This document shows positions 16,252 through 23,115 of a DNA stretch of 32,102 bases, piece after piece. The notes beneath the pieces were generated by a model. The model did no database searches. It worked only from the letters and a program-made list of their open reading frames with translations, and was not told the DNA's origin. This DNA comes from Sandaracinus sp. (GTDB lineage: Bacteria; Myxococcota_A; Polyangia; Polyangiales; Houyiibacteriaceae): the NCBI GenBank assembly GCA_002699025.1, contig PABA01000086.1:1-32102 (forward strand), in the 5' to 3' direction. The position numbers and the translations under genes are program-made. Each line of letters begins with the position of its first letter. The first letter of the stretch is position 1.

Positions 16252-16270
16252 GGTGACCAGACCTGTCACC
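16252..16270. promoter_or_regulatory. operator-like inverted repeat
   Basis: GGTGAC (16252-16257) and GTCACC (16265-16270) form a perfect six-base dyad with a seven-base spacer, about 70 bases upstream of the minus-strand gene starting at 16183. The spacing is typical of a dimeric helix-turn-helix regulator site. The regulator is unknown. Confidence 0.4.
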
Positions 16271-16278
16271 CAAAAGGG

Positions 16279-16433
16279 TGTGGATCGTTGGCGATCCGGG
16301 TGTGGATGCCCTGTGGATAACTCGCTCGGAGATTGCCCTAGACGAGGCTTCGACAGGTGTTTTGTGTTGTGATTGCAACGACTTGCGAGCGGAAACGAGT
16401 GGGCCCGGGGGTTGTGGGAGGGCCTGTGGACTC
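16279..16433 (+). promoter_or_regulatory. row of DnaA-box-like sites
   Basis: The site at 16312-16320, TGTGGATAA, is the exact reverse complement of the consensus DnaA box TTATCCACA. Two seven-of-nine copies, TGTGGATCG (16279) and TGTGGATGC (16301), share its orientation; the three starts are 22 and 11 bases apart, i.e. on about the same helix face. Two weaker ones follow at 16413 (TGTGGGAGG) and 16425 (TGTGGACTC). An AT-rich patch lies between the groups. This may be an origin-like or DnaA-titrating/regulated site; no dnaA, dnaN or rpmH is nearby. Confidence 0.4.
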
Positions 16434-16643
16434 CTGGTGAGGGAAACCACGCCCTTCGCCTCCCCCGGGCACGGCGCTTGCGTGACATGACGGAGACACC
16501 GCGGAGACGCGAGAAGGGCAGCGATGCAGGCCGCCTGGCTCCCGAGGTCGTTCGGGGCCGCGCTCTCCCCGGCCCCGGTTCACCCAGGCGACGGAGCGGA
16601 GCGCGCCACCTCCTGCGACGCGGGAGGAAGCCGGCGTGGCCGT

Positions 16644-16657
16644 CCCGCCGCGGCGGG
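16644..16657 (-). terminator. palindrome after the RDD gene (end of the MoxR module)
   Basis: CCCGCCGCGGCGGG is a perfect 14-base palindrome located 15 bases beyond the last stop codon of the long minus-strand run. It can fold as a five-pair stem with a four-base loop. There is no T-run. Confidence 0.3.
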
Positions 16658-16672
16658 CTCGAGGCCAGCCGC

Positions 16673-17554
16673 TCAGCCGTCGTACTTCGAGCTCTTGCGC
16701 TGCCCGAAGAGCAGCCGCCGCTCGAGGTGGGCGCGCTGCTGCTTGTAGAAGCTCCGGAGGAAGCGCTCCGGGAGCCGGTTCGGCAGATCGCCGCCGAAGC
16801 CGATCTTCTGCGCGATGGTCGTCGCCACGATCTGGAGGTCGTAGGGCGTGACCTTCCCCTGATCGATCTTCCGGATGAGGTCGGCCAGCGTCTCGAGCTC
16901 GCGCTCGCCGTAGTGGCCGAGCTGCTGGGTCGTGAAGGTGATCGCGTCGCCTTGGGGGAGCCCGGGCATGAGCGAGGAGCGCGCGGCCTCGTCGCTCTGG
17001 AGCTCCGCCTTCGGGATGCGCACGACGAGCGTGCCGCCGACGAGATCCCCGACGCGCGTGCGCTCCCGCGAGAGCACGGGCATCAGCAGCATCACGAGCA
17101 GCCAGATGGCCGTCGGCGCGATCATCCACCAGGGCGCGTCCCCGTAGAGCTGCTCGGGCGCGCTCACCGCGGCGGCGGGGACGAAGAGCTCGACGTCGCG
17201 CATCAGGTTCCGGGCGATGACGGCGTCGGTCTGCAGCCCGGCGCCGTCCCGGGAGACCACCTTCAGGCGGAGCAGGCGCTTGCCCGGCGTCGCCCCCTGC
17301 CAGTGCGTCTCGAAGACGATGAAGTAGCCGTGCTGGATGAGGAACGCCAGCACGATGCCGATGCCCATGATGGACGCCGAGCCGCTGCCGGCGCCGGCCA
17401 TCACGAAGAGGATCAGCACGCAGGCGACGCCGAGGAAGAGCAGCGCCATGTCGACGCCGAAGGCCATCACGCGCTCGCTCAACGTCGCCGCCGGGAAGTG
17501 CAGCGGCACGCCCTCCGGCCCGATGATCTCGATCGCCTGATCCTTCTCGCGCAT
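16673..17554 (-). CDS. RDD-family membrane protein
   Basis: A 293-residue inner-membrane protein of the RDD family. Key features: the first helix region ERVMAFGVDMALLFLGV with R28 and D35, the family signature GATPGKRLLRLKVV (residues 88-101), VIARNLMRD (112-120), and RTRVGDLVGGTLV (166-178). Hydrophobic helices lie near 33-54, 62-82 and 142-162. Beyond the RDD part there is a soluble tail of about 110 residues, with an ERELETLADLIRK helix and the ending FYKQQRAHLERRLLFGQRK. Its ATG (17554) overlaps the stop of the SpoIIM-like gene by one base (TGATG), so the two are coupled. It closes the DUF4129-DUF4350-MoxR-DUF58-SpoIIM-RDD run; the role of RDD proteins in this setting is not settled. Confidence 0.9.
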   Translation of the reverse strand: MREKDQAIEIIGPEGVPLHFPAATLSERVMAFGVDMALLFLGVACVLILFVMAGAGSGSASIMGIGIVLAFLIQHGYFIVFETHWQGATPGKRLLRLKVVSRDGAGLQTDAVIARNLMRDVELFVPAAAVSAPEQLYGDAPWWMIAPTAIWLLVMLLMPVLSRERTRVGDLVGGTLVVRIPKAELQSDEAARSSLMPGLPQGDAITFTTQQLGHYGERELETLADLIRKIDQGKVTPYDLQIVATTIAQKIGFGGDLPNRLPERFLRSFYKQQRAHLERRLLFGQRKSSKYDG

Positions 17555-18636
17555 CAGGCAGCCTCCTCGGAGGAGGAGGAGGTCGCGGCGGTCGCGGCGG
17601 TCGCGGCCGGGCGCGGGCGCTTCGGGCGGGTGACGCGGCTCCGGCCCGCCACGAAGAGCCAGCCGAAGAACCAGAGCCCGTTGAAGGCCGCCATCAGGTA
17701 GCGGGTGCCGTCGTCGGTCACGGCCTGCCGGAAGATGCCCTCGACCAGGCCGGCGATGCCGAAGAGGAGCACGGCGCCGGCGACCACCATGGCGCTCCGC
17801 CGTCCCGCGTCGGCCAGCGCGTCGCGGATCGTGCGCCGCCCGGGCGTGAGCATGGCGCGGCCGAGGTGGAGCCCGGCCGCGCCGCAGAGGATCACGGCGC
17901 CGATCTCCGGGATGCCGTGCGGGAGCAGCCAGCCGACGAGCTCGAAGAGCAGCCCGCGCGAGTGATAGAGGTGCAGGAAGGCGCCGAGCATCAGCCCGTT
18001 CGAGAAGAGCAGGAGCGCCGAGGGGATGCCGGCGGCGAAGCCCAGCGCGAAGCACATCAGACCGATGCGCGCGTTGTGCACGAAGAGGAACTGGGCGAAG
18101 AAGCCCAGCTCGTCGCCGTGGACGTCCTGCCCCTCGCCGTAGAGGGCGCCGCGGAGCATCTCCGTGCTCGCGTAGGGATCGCGGCCGCCGGCGAGCGCCG
18201 GGTCGACGAAGGCGTCGTACCAGCCGGGCTCGATGCTCATCAGCGCCCAGGCGACGACGGCGCCGAGCGTGAGGAAGCCGGTCGAGAGCGCGAGCTCGAG
18301 GCCGAGGGCGCGGACGCGGCGCGGGAAGGTCTCGAAGAGGGCGCGGCGGAGCGCCCCGCGCGTCGAGCGGCGCGAACCGTAGACGGCGAGGTAGGCGCGC
18401 GAGGCGAGGGCCTCGAGGTACTCGACGAGGGCCCGGTCCATGGCCGTGCGGCGCGCGACCGAGAGGCTCGAGAGCGTGGCCCGGTAGAGCACCGGGAGCC
18501 GGTGGAGCTCCGAGGCGTCGAGGGCCTTGAGGCCGCTCTTCAGCGCCTTCTCCACGAGCCGGTCGAGCTCGTACCACTGGCCCTCGCGCTCCTTCCGGAA
18601 CGCGACCGAGCGGGGGGTCTGGGCGGGGGCCTTCAT
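17554..18636 (-). CDS. SpoIIM-family (stage II sporulation protein M) membrane protein
   Basis: A 360-residue polytopic membrane protein of the SpoIIM/DUF95 family. A cytosolic helical N-terminus (EREGQWYELDRLVEKALKSG, LYRATLSSLSVARR) is followed from about residue 115 by several membrane helices. Family hallmarks are the FLFVHNARIGLMCFALGFAAGIP segment, LMLGAFLHLYHSRGLLFELVGWLLPHGIPEI and the adjoining HLGRAML. In Bacillus SpoIIM is part of the DMP peptidoglycan-degrading machinery; in many non-sporulating phyla, as here, SpoIIM-like proteins are instead tied to MoxR/DUF58 clusters. The C-terminus is an Ala/Thr/Ser-rich tail. It begins 16 bases after the DUF58 gene and overlaps the RDD gene by one base. 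Confidence 0.9.
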   Translation of the reverse strand: MKAPAQTPRSVAFRKEREGQWYELDRLVEKALKSGLKALDASELHRLPVLYRATLSSLSVARRTAMDRALVEYLEALASRAYLAVYGSRRSTRGALRRALFETFPRRVRALGLELALSTGFLTLGAVVAWALMSIEPGWYDAFVDPALAGGRDPYASTEMLRGALYGEGQDVHGDELGFFAQFLFVHNARIGLMCFALGFAAGIPSALLLFSNGLMLGAFLHLYHSRGLLFELVGWLLPHGIPEIGAVILCGAAGLHLGRAMLTPGRRTIRDALADAGRRSAMVVAGAVLLFGIAGLVEGIFRQAVTDDGTRYLMAAFNGLWFFGWLFVAGRSRVTRPKRPRPAATAATAATSSSSEEAA

Positions 18637-18652
18637 GCCGTGCGACTCCGCT

Positions 18653-19957
18653 TCATCCGATGAGCCCCCGGCGCTTGATGTGCACGTAGCGGGCGAGGAG
18701 CTGGAGCGCGGCCGGCCCCGGCGGGCCGTTCACCACGTCGACGCCCATGCGCTTCAGCCGCCGGAGCACGCGCTCGCGATCCTGGCGGAGCCCGCCGGCG
18801 ACCACCGTGCCTGCGAGGTCTTCGGCGGTCTTCGGCTCCTGCCCGATGCGGTCCTCGATGGCCGGGTCGTCGAGGGCGACGAAGACGACCAGGTGCCGCT
18901 TGGCGAGGTGGCCGAGGTGCTCGACCATGAGCTCGGCGGTCGTCGAGTCCGTGAACTCGGTGAAGACGACCACGAGCGAGCGGCGCCGCATCTTGCCGAG
19001 CAGGCCGTGGATGCCGAGCACGTGGTTGGTCTCCGCCGGCGCCGACTCGAGCTTGGCGAGGCCGCGGCTGATGCGCGCCATCTGGCGCATGCCGCCCCCC
19101 ATGGGCACCCAGGCCTCGGGGTGCTCGCCGTAGGCGTGGACGCCGACGAGGTCGCCGGCCTTGAGCGCGACGCGGCTGAGCAGGAGCGCCGCGTGGATGG
19201 CGTGGTCGAGGCGCTCGAGGCCCTCGATCGGATCGGCCATCAGCCGGCCCGTGTCGACGCAGAGCACGAGGCGCTGGTTCTGCTCCATGCGGAAGCGCCG
19301 GACGCGGAGGAACTGGTGCCGCGCCGAGGCCTTCCAGTCGACCTTGCGCAGATCCATGCCCGGCTCGTAGGCCTCGAGGGCGTCGAACTCGCCGCCGTCG
19401 CCGACCTTCTTGGTGACGTGGATGCCCCCGAAGCGCTGGGCGCCGAAGTGGGCCAGGGCGAGCTCGCGGACGCGCTCGGCGTTCGGCACGATGGCGACCT
19501 CCTCGTCGACCTCGTGCCGATCGATGCGGCGGAAGAGGCCGAGGGGGCCCTGGAGCCGGAGCCAGAGGGCGCGCACGGAGGCGCCGCCGCGGCGGGGGGC
19601 GTCGAGGAGGACCTCGTGCTCGGTCGTTCCGTCGGCCGTGCGGAGATCGAGGTCGGGCCCGGCGTGGAGCGGCGCCTCGGCCTCGCTCCGGAGCACGCCC
19701 CGGAGCCGCGCCTTCGAGCGCACCTCGAGCTCGACCCGGAGCGCCAGCTCGCTCCCGACGCCGACGGCCGCCGGCACCTCGACGCGGAGCGCGGGCTTGG
19801 CGCGCAGCAGCAGCACGAAGTCGACGAGCGCCGCGAAGGCGACGAGCGCCCAGAGCGCCGCCACCAGCGTCCAGAGCGCCGCGTGGAAGAGCGTCGGCGC
19901 GGCGGCCACGAGGAGGCCGGCGAGCATCGTCCACATCAGGCGGGGGGCGGGGACCAT
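18653..19957 (-). CDS. DUF58 domain protein (vWA-like, MoxR partner)
   Basis: A 434-residue membrane-anchored protein of the DUF58 family. Two hydrophobic helices fill residues 9-52; a periplasmic or outward beta domain follows. The DUF58 core is at residues 190-240: EFDALEAYEPGMDLRKVDWK, then ASARHQFLRVRRFRMEQNQR, then VLCVDTGRLM. In vWA-like members the last part usually reads D-x-S-x-S; here it is D-T-G-R-L (D235), so the metal-binding site may be altered. The rest holds the alpha/beta vWA-type domain (LVVVFTEFTDSTTAELMVEHL, then HLVVFVALDDPAI). Proteins of this family are nearly always encoded next to a MoxR ATPase, as here (42-base gap). The start at 19957 is an ATG without a clear ribosome binding site. 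Confidence 0.92.
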   Translation of the reverse strand: MVPAPRLMWTMLAGLLVAAAPTLFHAALWTLVAALWALVAFAALVDFVLLLRAKPALRVEVPAAVGVGSELALRVELEVRSKARLRGVLRSEAEAPLHAGPDLDLRTADGTTEHEVLLDAPRRGGASVRALWLRLQGPLGLFRRIDRHEVDEEVAIVPNAERVRELALAHFGAQRFGGIHVTKKVGDGGEFDALEAYEPGMDLRKVDWKASARHQFLRVRRFRMEQNQRLVLCVDTGRLMADPIEGLERLDHAIHAALLLSRVALKAGDLVGVHAYGEHPEAWVPMGGGMRQMARISRGLAKLESAPAETNHVLGIHGLLGKMRRRSLVVVFTEFTDSTTAELMVEHLGHLAKRHLVVFVALDDPAIEDRIGQEPKTAEDLAGTVVAGGLRQDRERVLRRLKRMGVDVVNGPPGPAALQLLARYVHIKRRGLIG

Positions 19958-19999
19958 CGCGTCGTCGTCGAAGGAGTGAGGGAGACGGGGGCCGCGCGC

Positions 20000-20956
20000 T
20001 CAGCGCGGGGCGGGGACCTGCTGGAGGATCTGCTGGAGCACGCCGTCGACCTGCACGTCCTCCATCTCCGCGGCGGGCGTGACGATCACGCGGTGGCGCG
20101 CGGCGGGGGTGAAGAGGATCTTCACGTCGTCGGGCACGACGTAGTCGCGGGCGTCGCAGGCGGCGTTCGCCCGGGCGGCGGCGGCGAGCATGGTGGCGGC
20201 GCGGGGCGAGAGGCCCACGGCGAGGCTCGGGTGCTCGCGGGTCGCGCGGGCGAGGCGCACGCAGTAGTGGGCGATGCTCGGCTCGATGCGCACGCTCGAG
20301 GGGACCGTACGGAGCTGGCTCGTCTGGGCGGCGTCGAGGACCGGCTCGAGGCCGAGCTGGTCGAGGTCCGGGATGCCCGAGGAGCCGCAGTGGGCGAGGA
20401 CGGCGTTCACCTCCTGCTGCTCCTCCGGGTAGCCGATCTCGAGCTTGAAGAGGAAGCGGTCGAGCTGGGCCTCGGGGAGCGGGTAGGTGCCCTCGTGCTC
20501 GACCGGGTTCTGGGTCGCGAGGACCATGAACTTGTCGGAGAGCGGGTGGGTCGTGCCGTCGATGGTGACGGCGCGCTCCTGCATGGCCTCGAGGAGGGCC
20601 GACTGGGTCTTCGGCGGGGTCCGGTTGATCTCGTCGACGAGGAGGAACTCGGTGAAGACCGGGCCCTTGGTGAGCGTGAAGGACTGGGTGCGGAAGTCGA
20701 AGACGTTCGCGCCGATCACGTCGCCGGGCATGAGGTCGGGCGTGCACTGGACGCGGCCGAGCTCGAGGCCGAGGGAGCGGGAGAAGCTCCGGGCGAGGAG
20801 GGTCTTGCCGACGCCCGGGACGCCCTCGAGGAGGAGGTGCCCGCGCGTGAGGAAGGCGACGAAGGCGTAGCGGACGTTCCATTCGCTGCCGAGGACGACG
20901 CGGCCGATGCGCTCGGTGAGGTGGGCGAGGACCTGCTGGACGTTCTGGGGCGTCAT
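20000..20956 (-). CDS. MoxR-family AAA+ ATPase
   Basis: A 318-residue ATPase of the MoxR group, AAA+ proteins that act as chaperones for vWA-domain partners. Motifs in order: Walker A GVPGVGKT (residues 45-52), Walker B FLLVDEIN (104-111), the MoxR loop RTPPKTQSALLEAMQE (112-127), sensor-1 region LATQNPVEHEGTYPLPEAQLDRF (146-168, with R167), and the lid domain near the end with VGLSPRAATML and DYVVPDDVK. Length is standard. Its ATG overlaps the stop of the DUF4350 gene by four bases (ATGA), and the next gene encodes its DUF58 partner. Energy from ATP probably remodels DUF58 or another cluster protein; that role is inferred. Confidence 0.96.
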   Translation of the reverse strand: MTPQNVQQVLAHLTERIGRVVLGSEWNVRYAFVAFLTRGHLLLEGVPGVGKTLLARSFSRSLGLELGRVQCTPDLMPGDVIGANVFDFRTQSFTLTKGPVFTEFLLVDEINRTPPKTQSALLEAMQERAVTIDGTTHPLSDKFMVLATQNPVEHEGTYPLPEAQLDRFLFKLEIGYPEEQQEVNAVLAHCGSSGIPDLDQLGLEPVLDAAQTSQLRTVPSSVRIEPSIAHYCVRLARATREHPSLAVGLSPRAATMLAAAARANAACDARDYVVPDDVKILFTPAARHRVIVTPAAEMEDVQVDGVLQQILQQVPAPR

Positions 20957-22269
20957 GCTGCCGTCTTTTCCTTGTCGGAGGAGGCTGTGGGGGCACGCCG
21001 GGGCGCGCCGCCGGGCGCGGAGCCGAGGAGGCGCGCGCGGAACTGGTGGGCGGCCCGGGCGACGGCCCAGGCGTCGTTTTGGGCCTTGCGGTCGTCGCCG
21101 AGCGCGTGGGCCCGGCGGAGGAGCGCCTCGGCGGCCGGCGGCACCTGGCGCTGCTTGGCGACGGCGTCGATGCGGGCGGCGCGGGCGGCGAGCGTCGGGG
21201 CGCTCGGCAGGCCGAGCTGGCGGTGGAGATCCTGCACGACCTCGACGACGTAGTTGTAGGCCAGGCGCCCGATGGGCTGGCCGTCGGCGAGGACCGAGGC
21301 GGCGACGCTGATCGCCTCCTGCGGGCCGTGGCCGAGGTCGCGGGCGCCGAGGGGCGGGCCGAAGCGCTTCGAGCCGAGCATCACCAGCAGCAGGAGGAGC
21401 ACCAGGCCGTGGGCGACGAGGAGCACGGCCGGGAACTTCCCGAGGGCGGTCTTGAGCGAGAGCACGCGGCCGTGGCCGTGGAAGACCTCGTCGATGCCGA
21501 GGGCGTCGGAGGTGAAGGAGCGCTCGAGGAGGGCGACCCAGAGGCTGGCGTGATCGGCGCGGTGGAAGTTGAAGCTGTGGATGAGGTCCGGGTCGCTGAC
21601 GACGATCGTGCCGCGGGCCTCGCGGAGGACGACGGCGCCGGTGGCGGCGTCGAGGAGCACCTCGGCGCCCGGGGGGACGCGCTGGATGGTCTGGAGCTCG
21701 GGGACCTCGACCTCGAAGGTGCCGAGGAGCCCGACGAGCGTGTGGCGGGCGTGCCGGTCGTCGCCGCGGTGGATGCGGGGGGTCTCGTCGAGGCCCGAGG
21801 TGGGGAGGGCGGCGTCGAAGACGGCGTGCAGCCGGTCGTCGGGGACGTAGCCGACGCTCGGATCGCCCATGCTCAGGCCGGCGCCGAAGGTCCACTTGGG
21901 GAGCACGACGAGCGTGGGGAGGCCGGCTGCGGTGCGGGTGGTGATGGCGTCGTCGAGGCGGCGGAGGCGGCCCTCGACGCGGGCCTCGTCCTGGGGCTCG
22001 ATGAAGAGGAGCGGCGCCTCGGGGCCGTCGAAGCGGTCGCCGCGGCTCTGCATCACGTGCCAGCCGAGCGCCTCCATGGTCTCGGCGAAGGCGCGGTGGC
22101 CGAGCGGGCCGCCGCCGTAGGAGTCGGCCTCGCCGGGGGAGGGGGTGACGAGGCGGGCGCCGTAGAGGAGCGTCGCCACGACCGCGCCGGCGGAGAGGAA
22201 GAGGAGCACGAGCACGAAGCGGCGCATGCGCGGCGAGAAGACGTCGCCGATGGTGCGGCTGCGGCTCAT
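20953..22269 (-). CDS. DUF4350 domain membrane protein
   Basis: A 438-residue protein with a membrane helix at about residues 17-40 (RFVLVLLFLSAGAVVATLLY), an outer domain of DUF4350 type, and a second helix near 282-302 (PAVLLVAHGLVLLLLLVML). The outer domain begins with PSPGEADSYGGGPLGHRAFAETMEALG, the usual start of the family, and contains IVVSDPDLIHSFN. After the second helix, a cytosolic helical tail has KRFGPPLGARDLGHGPQEAI and LAYNYVVEVVQDLHRQLG. The Ser/Thr-rich end closes at KEKTAA. Its start overlaps the DUF4129 stop, and its stop overlaps the MoxR start, each by four bases. DUF4350 proteins regularly sit with DUF4129, MoxR and DUF58; their function is unknown. Confidence 0.9.
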   Translation of the reverse strand: MSRSRTIGDVFSPRMRRFVLVLLFLSAGAVVATLLYGARLVTPSPGEADSYGGGPLGHRAFAETMEALGWHVMQSRGDRFDGPEAPLLFIEPQDEARVEGRLRRLDDAITTRTAAGLPTLVVLPKWTFGAGLSMGDPSVGYVPDDRLHAVFDAALPTSGLDETPRIHRGDDRHARHTLVGLLGTFEVEVPELQTIQRVPPGAEVLLDAATGAVVLREARGTIVVSDPDLIHSFNFHRADHASLWVALLERSFTSDALGIDEVFHGHGRVLSLKTALGKFPAVLLVAHGLVLLLLLVMLGSKRFGPPLGARDLGHGPQEAISVAASVLADGQPIGRLAYNYVVEVVQDLHRQLGLPSAPTLAARAARIDAVAKQRQVPPAAEALLRRAHALGDDRKAQNDAWAVARAAHQFRARLLGSAPGGAPRRAPTASSDKEKTAA

Positions 22270-23105
22270 GCGGGGGCCCCGGCGGGCAGGGAGGGAGCGG
22301 TCTGGCCGGCGGCGCGGCGGACGGCCTCGCGGTGCTCGCGGACCTCGAGGAAGAGGGCGTGGGTGGCCTCTTCGCCGGCGAAGCGGACGCGCTCTGCGCG
22401 GCGGACCACCTGATCGAGGGGCGCGCGGCGCGGGTCCGTGAGGCCGAGGGCGCGGAGGCTCTCGCGGGCCGTGCGACTGCGCTGCGTGCGCGGGTCCCAG
22501 CCGGCGTCGCGGAGGGCTTCGACCAGGAGCGCGAGGATGGCGTCGGCGAAGCGGCCCTCGGCGGCGAGCCGATCGGCGTCGCCGAGATCGAGGGGGAGGA
22601 GGTCGTCGTCCGTCGGCGCGCGGGCCGGCGGGCGCGGGCGGCGCGGCTCGGGGGCGTCCTTCTCCTCGCGGGGGCGGATGGCGATGACGAGGATCACGAC
22701 CAGGCCCACGAGGAGGACGATGACGGCGACGAGCAGGACCGTGGAGAGGAGCTGCCCGGCGCCGGCGAGCATGCGCCCGATGGTGAAGCCGCCCTGGCCG
22801 CCGCCGGCCGCGTTCGCGTCGCCGGCCTCGCGGCCTTCGAGGCCGCCCGTGCCGCCGCCGACGCGCCCGCGCCGCGCCTCGTCCGGGCGGGAGGAGCCGC
22901 CGCCGCCGCCCACCGAGGGGAACGAACGCACGCCGCCGCCCCCGGAGCCGCGGAAGCGGAGCTCGCCCGGGTAGTTGCCCTGCTCGTGGACCCGCGCCGC
23001 GACCTCCCGGGGGTCGGACCCGGAGAGGCCCTCGGTCGGCTGCGCGGCGGCCACGCTCGCGGGGAGCGCGGCCGCCAGCGCGAGGCTGAGGGCGAGGCGG
23101 CGCAC
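22266..23105 (-). CDS. DUF4129 domain membrane protein
   Basis: A 279-residue protein with a signal peptide (residues 1-21, ending SVAAAQ), a Gly/Ser/Arg-rich outer linker (about 55-105, with a poly-Gly run), one membrane helix (about 117-143, LLSTVLLVAVIVLLVGLVVILVIAI) and a cytosolic DUF4129-like helical domain (about 175-270). The latter has RLAAEGRFADAILALLVEALRDAG, RTARESLRALG and RRAERVRFAGEEAT, close to the DUF4129 pattern A...g.y..Ai..ly...l..l...g.....T..E. The poly-Gly stretch echoes the upstream Gly/Pro-rich gene. It follows that gene by ten bases and overlaps the DUF4350 gene by four. Topology is inferred from hydrophobicity. Confidence 0.88.
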   Translation of the reverse strand: MRRLALSLALAAALPASVAAAQPTEGLSGSDPREVAARVHEQGNYPGELRFRGSGGGGVRSFPSVGGGGGSSRPDEARRGRVGGGTGGLEGREAGDANAAGGGQGGFTIGRMLAGAGQLLSTVLLVAVIVLLVGLVVILVIAIRPREEKDAPEPRRPRPPARAPTDDDLLPLDLGDADRLAAEGRFADAILALLVEALRDAGWDPRTQRSRTARESLRALGLTDPRRAPLDQVVRRAERVRFAGEEATHALFLEVREHREAVRRAAGQTAPSLPAGAPA

Positions 23106-23115
23106 GGGGGAGGGG

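Larger units (their letters stand above)
16184..16672. other. 489-base gene-free region with DnaA-box-like row and palindromes
   Basis: Lies between two minus-strand genes. Part of it (about 16240-16400) is clearly richer in A and T than its surroundings, with a T/G-rich patch at 16356-16374. It contains an inverted repeat at 16252-16270, a row of TGTGGA sites (16279-16433) and a 14-base palindrome at 16644-16657, listed separately. Short open frames exist in it but do not look coding. Confidence 0.6.

Noticed and set aside
16278-16490. 70-residue frame in the region with DnaA-box-like sites
   Set aside because: No ribosome binding site, no recognisable domain and codon use unlike neighbouring genes; the regulatory elements explain the region better.
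18527-21253. 908-residue frame on the plus strand
   Set aside because: Antisense to SpoIIM, DUF58 and MoxR genes, whose motifs and overlaps are clear on the minus strand; composition is low-complexity.
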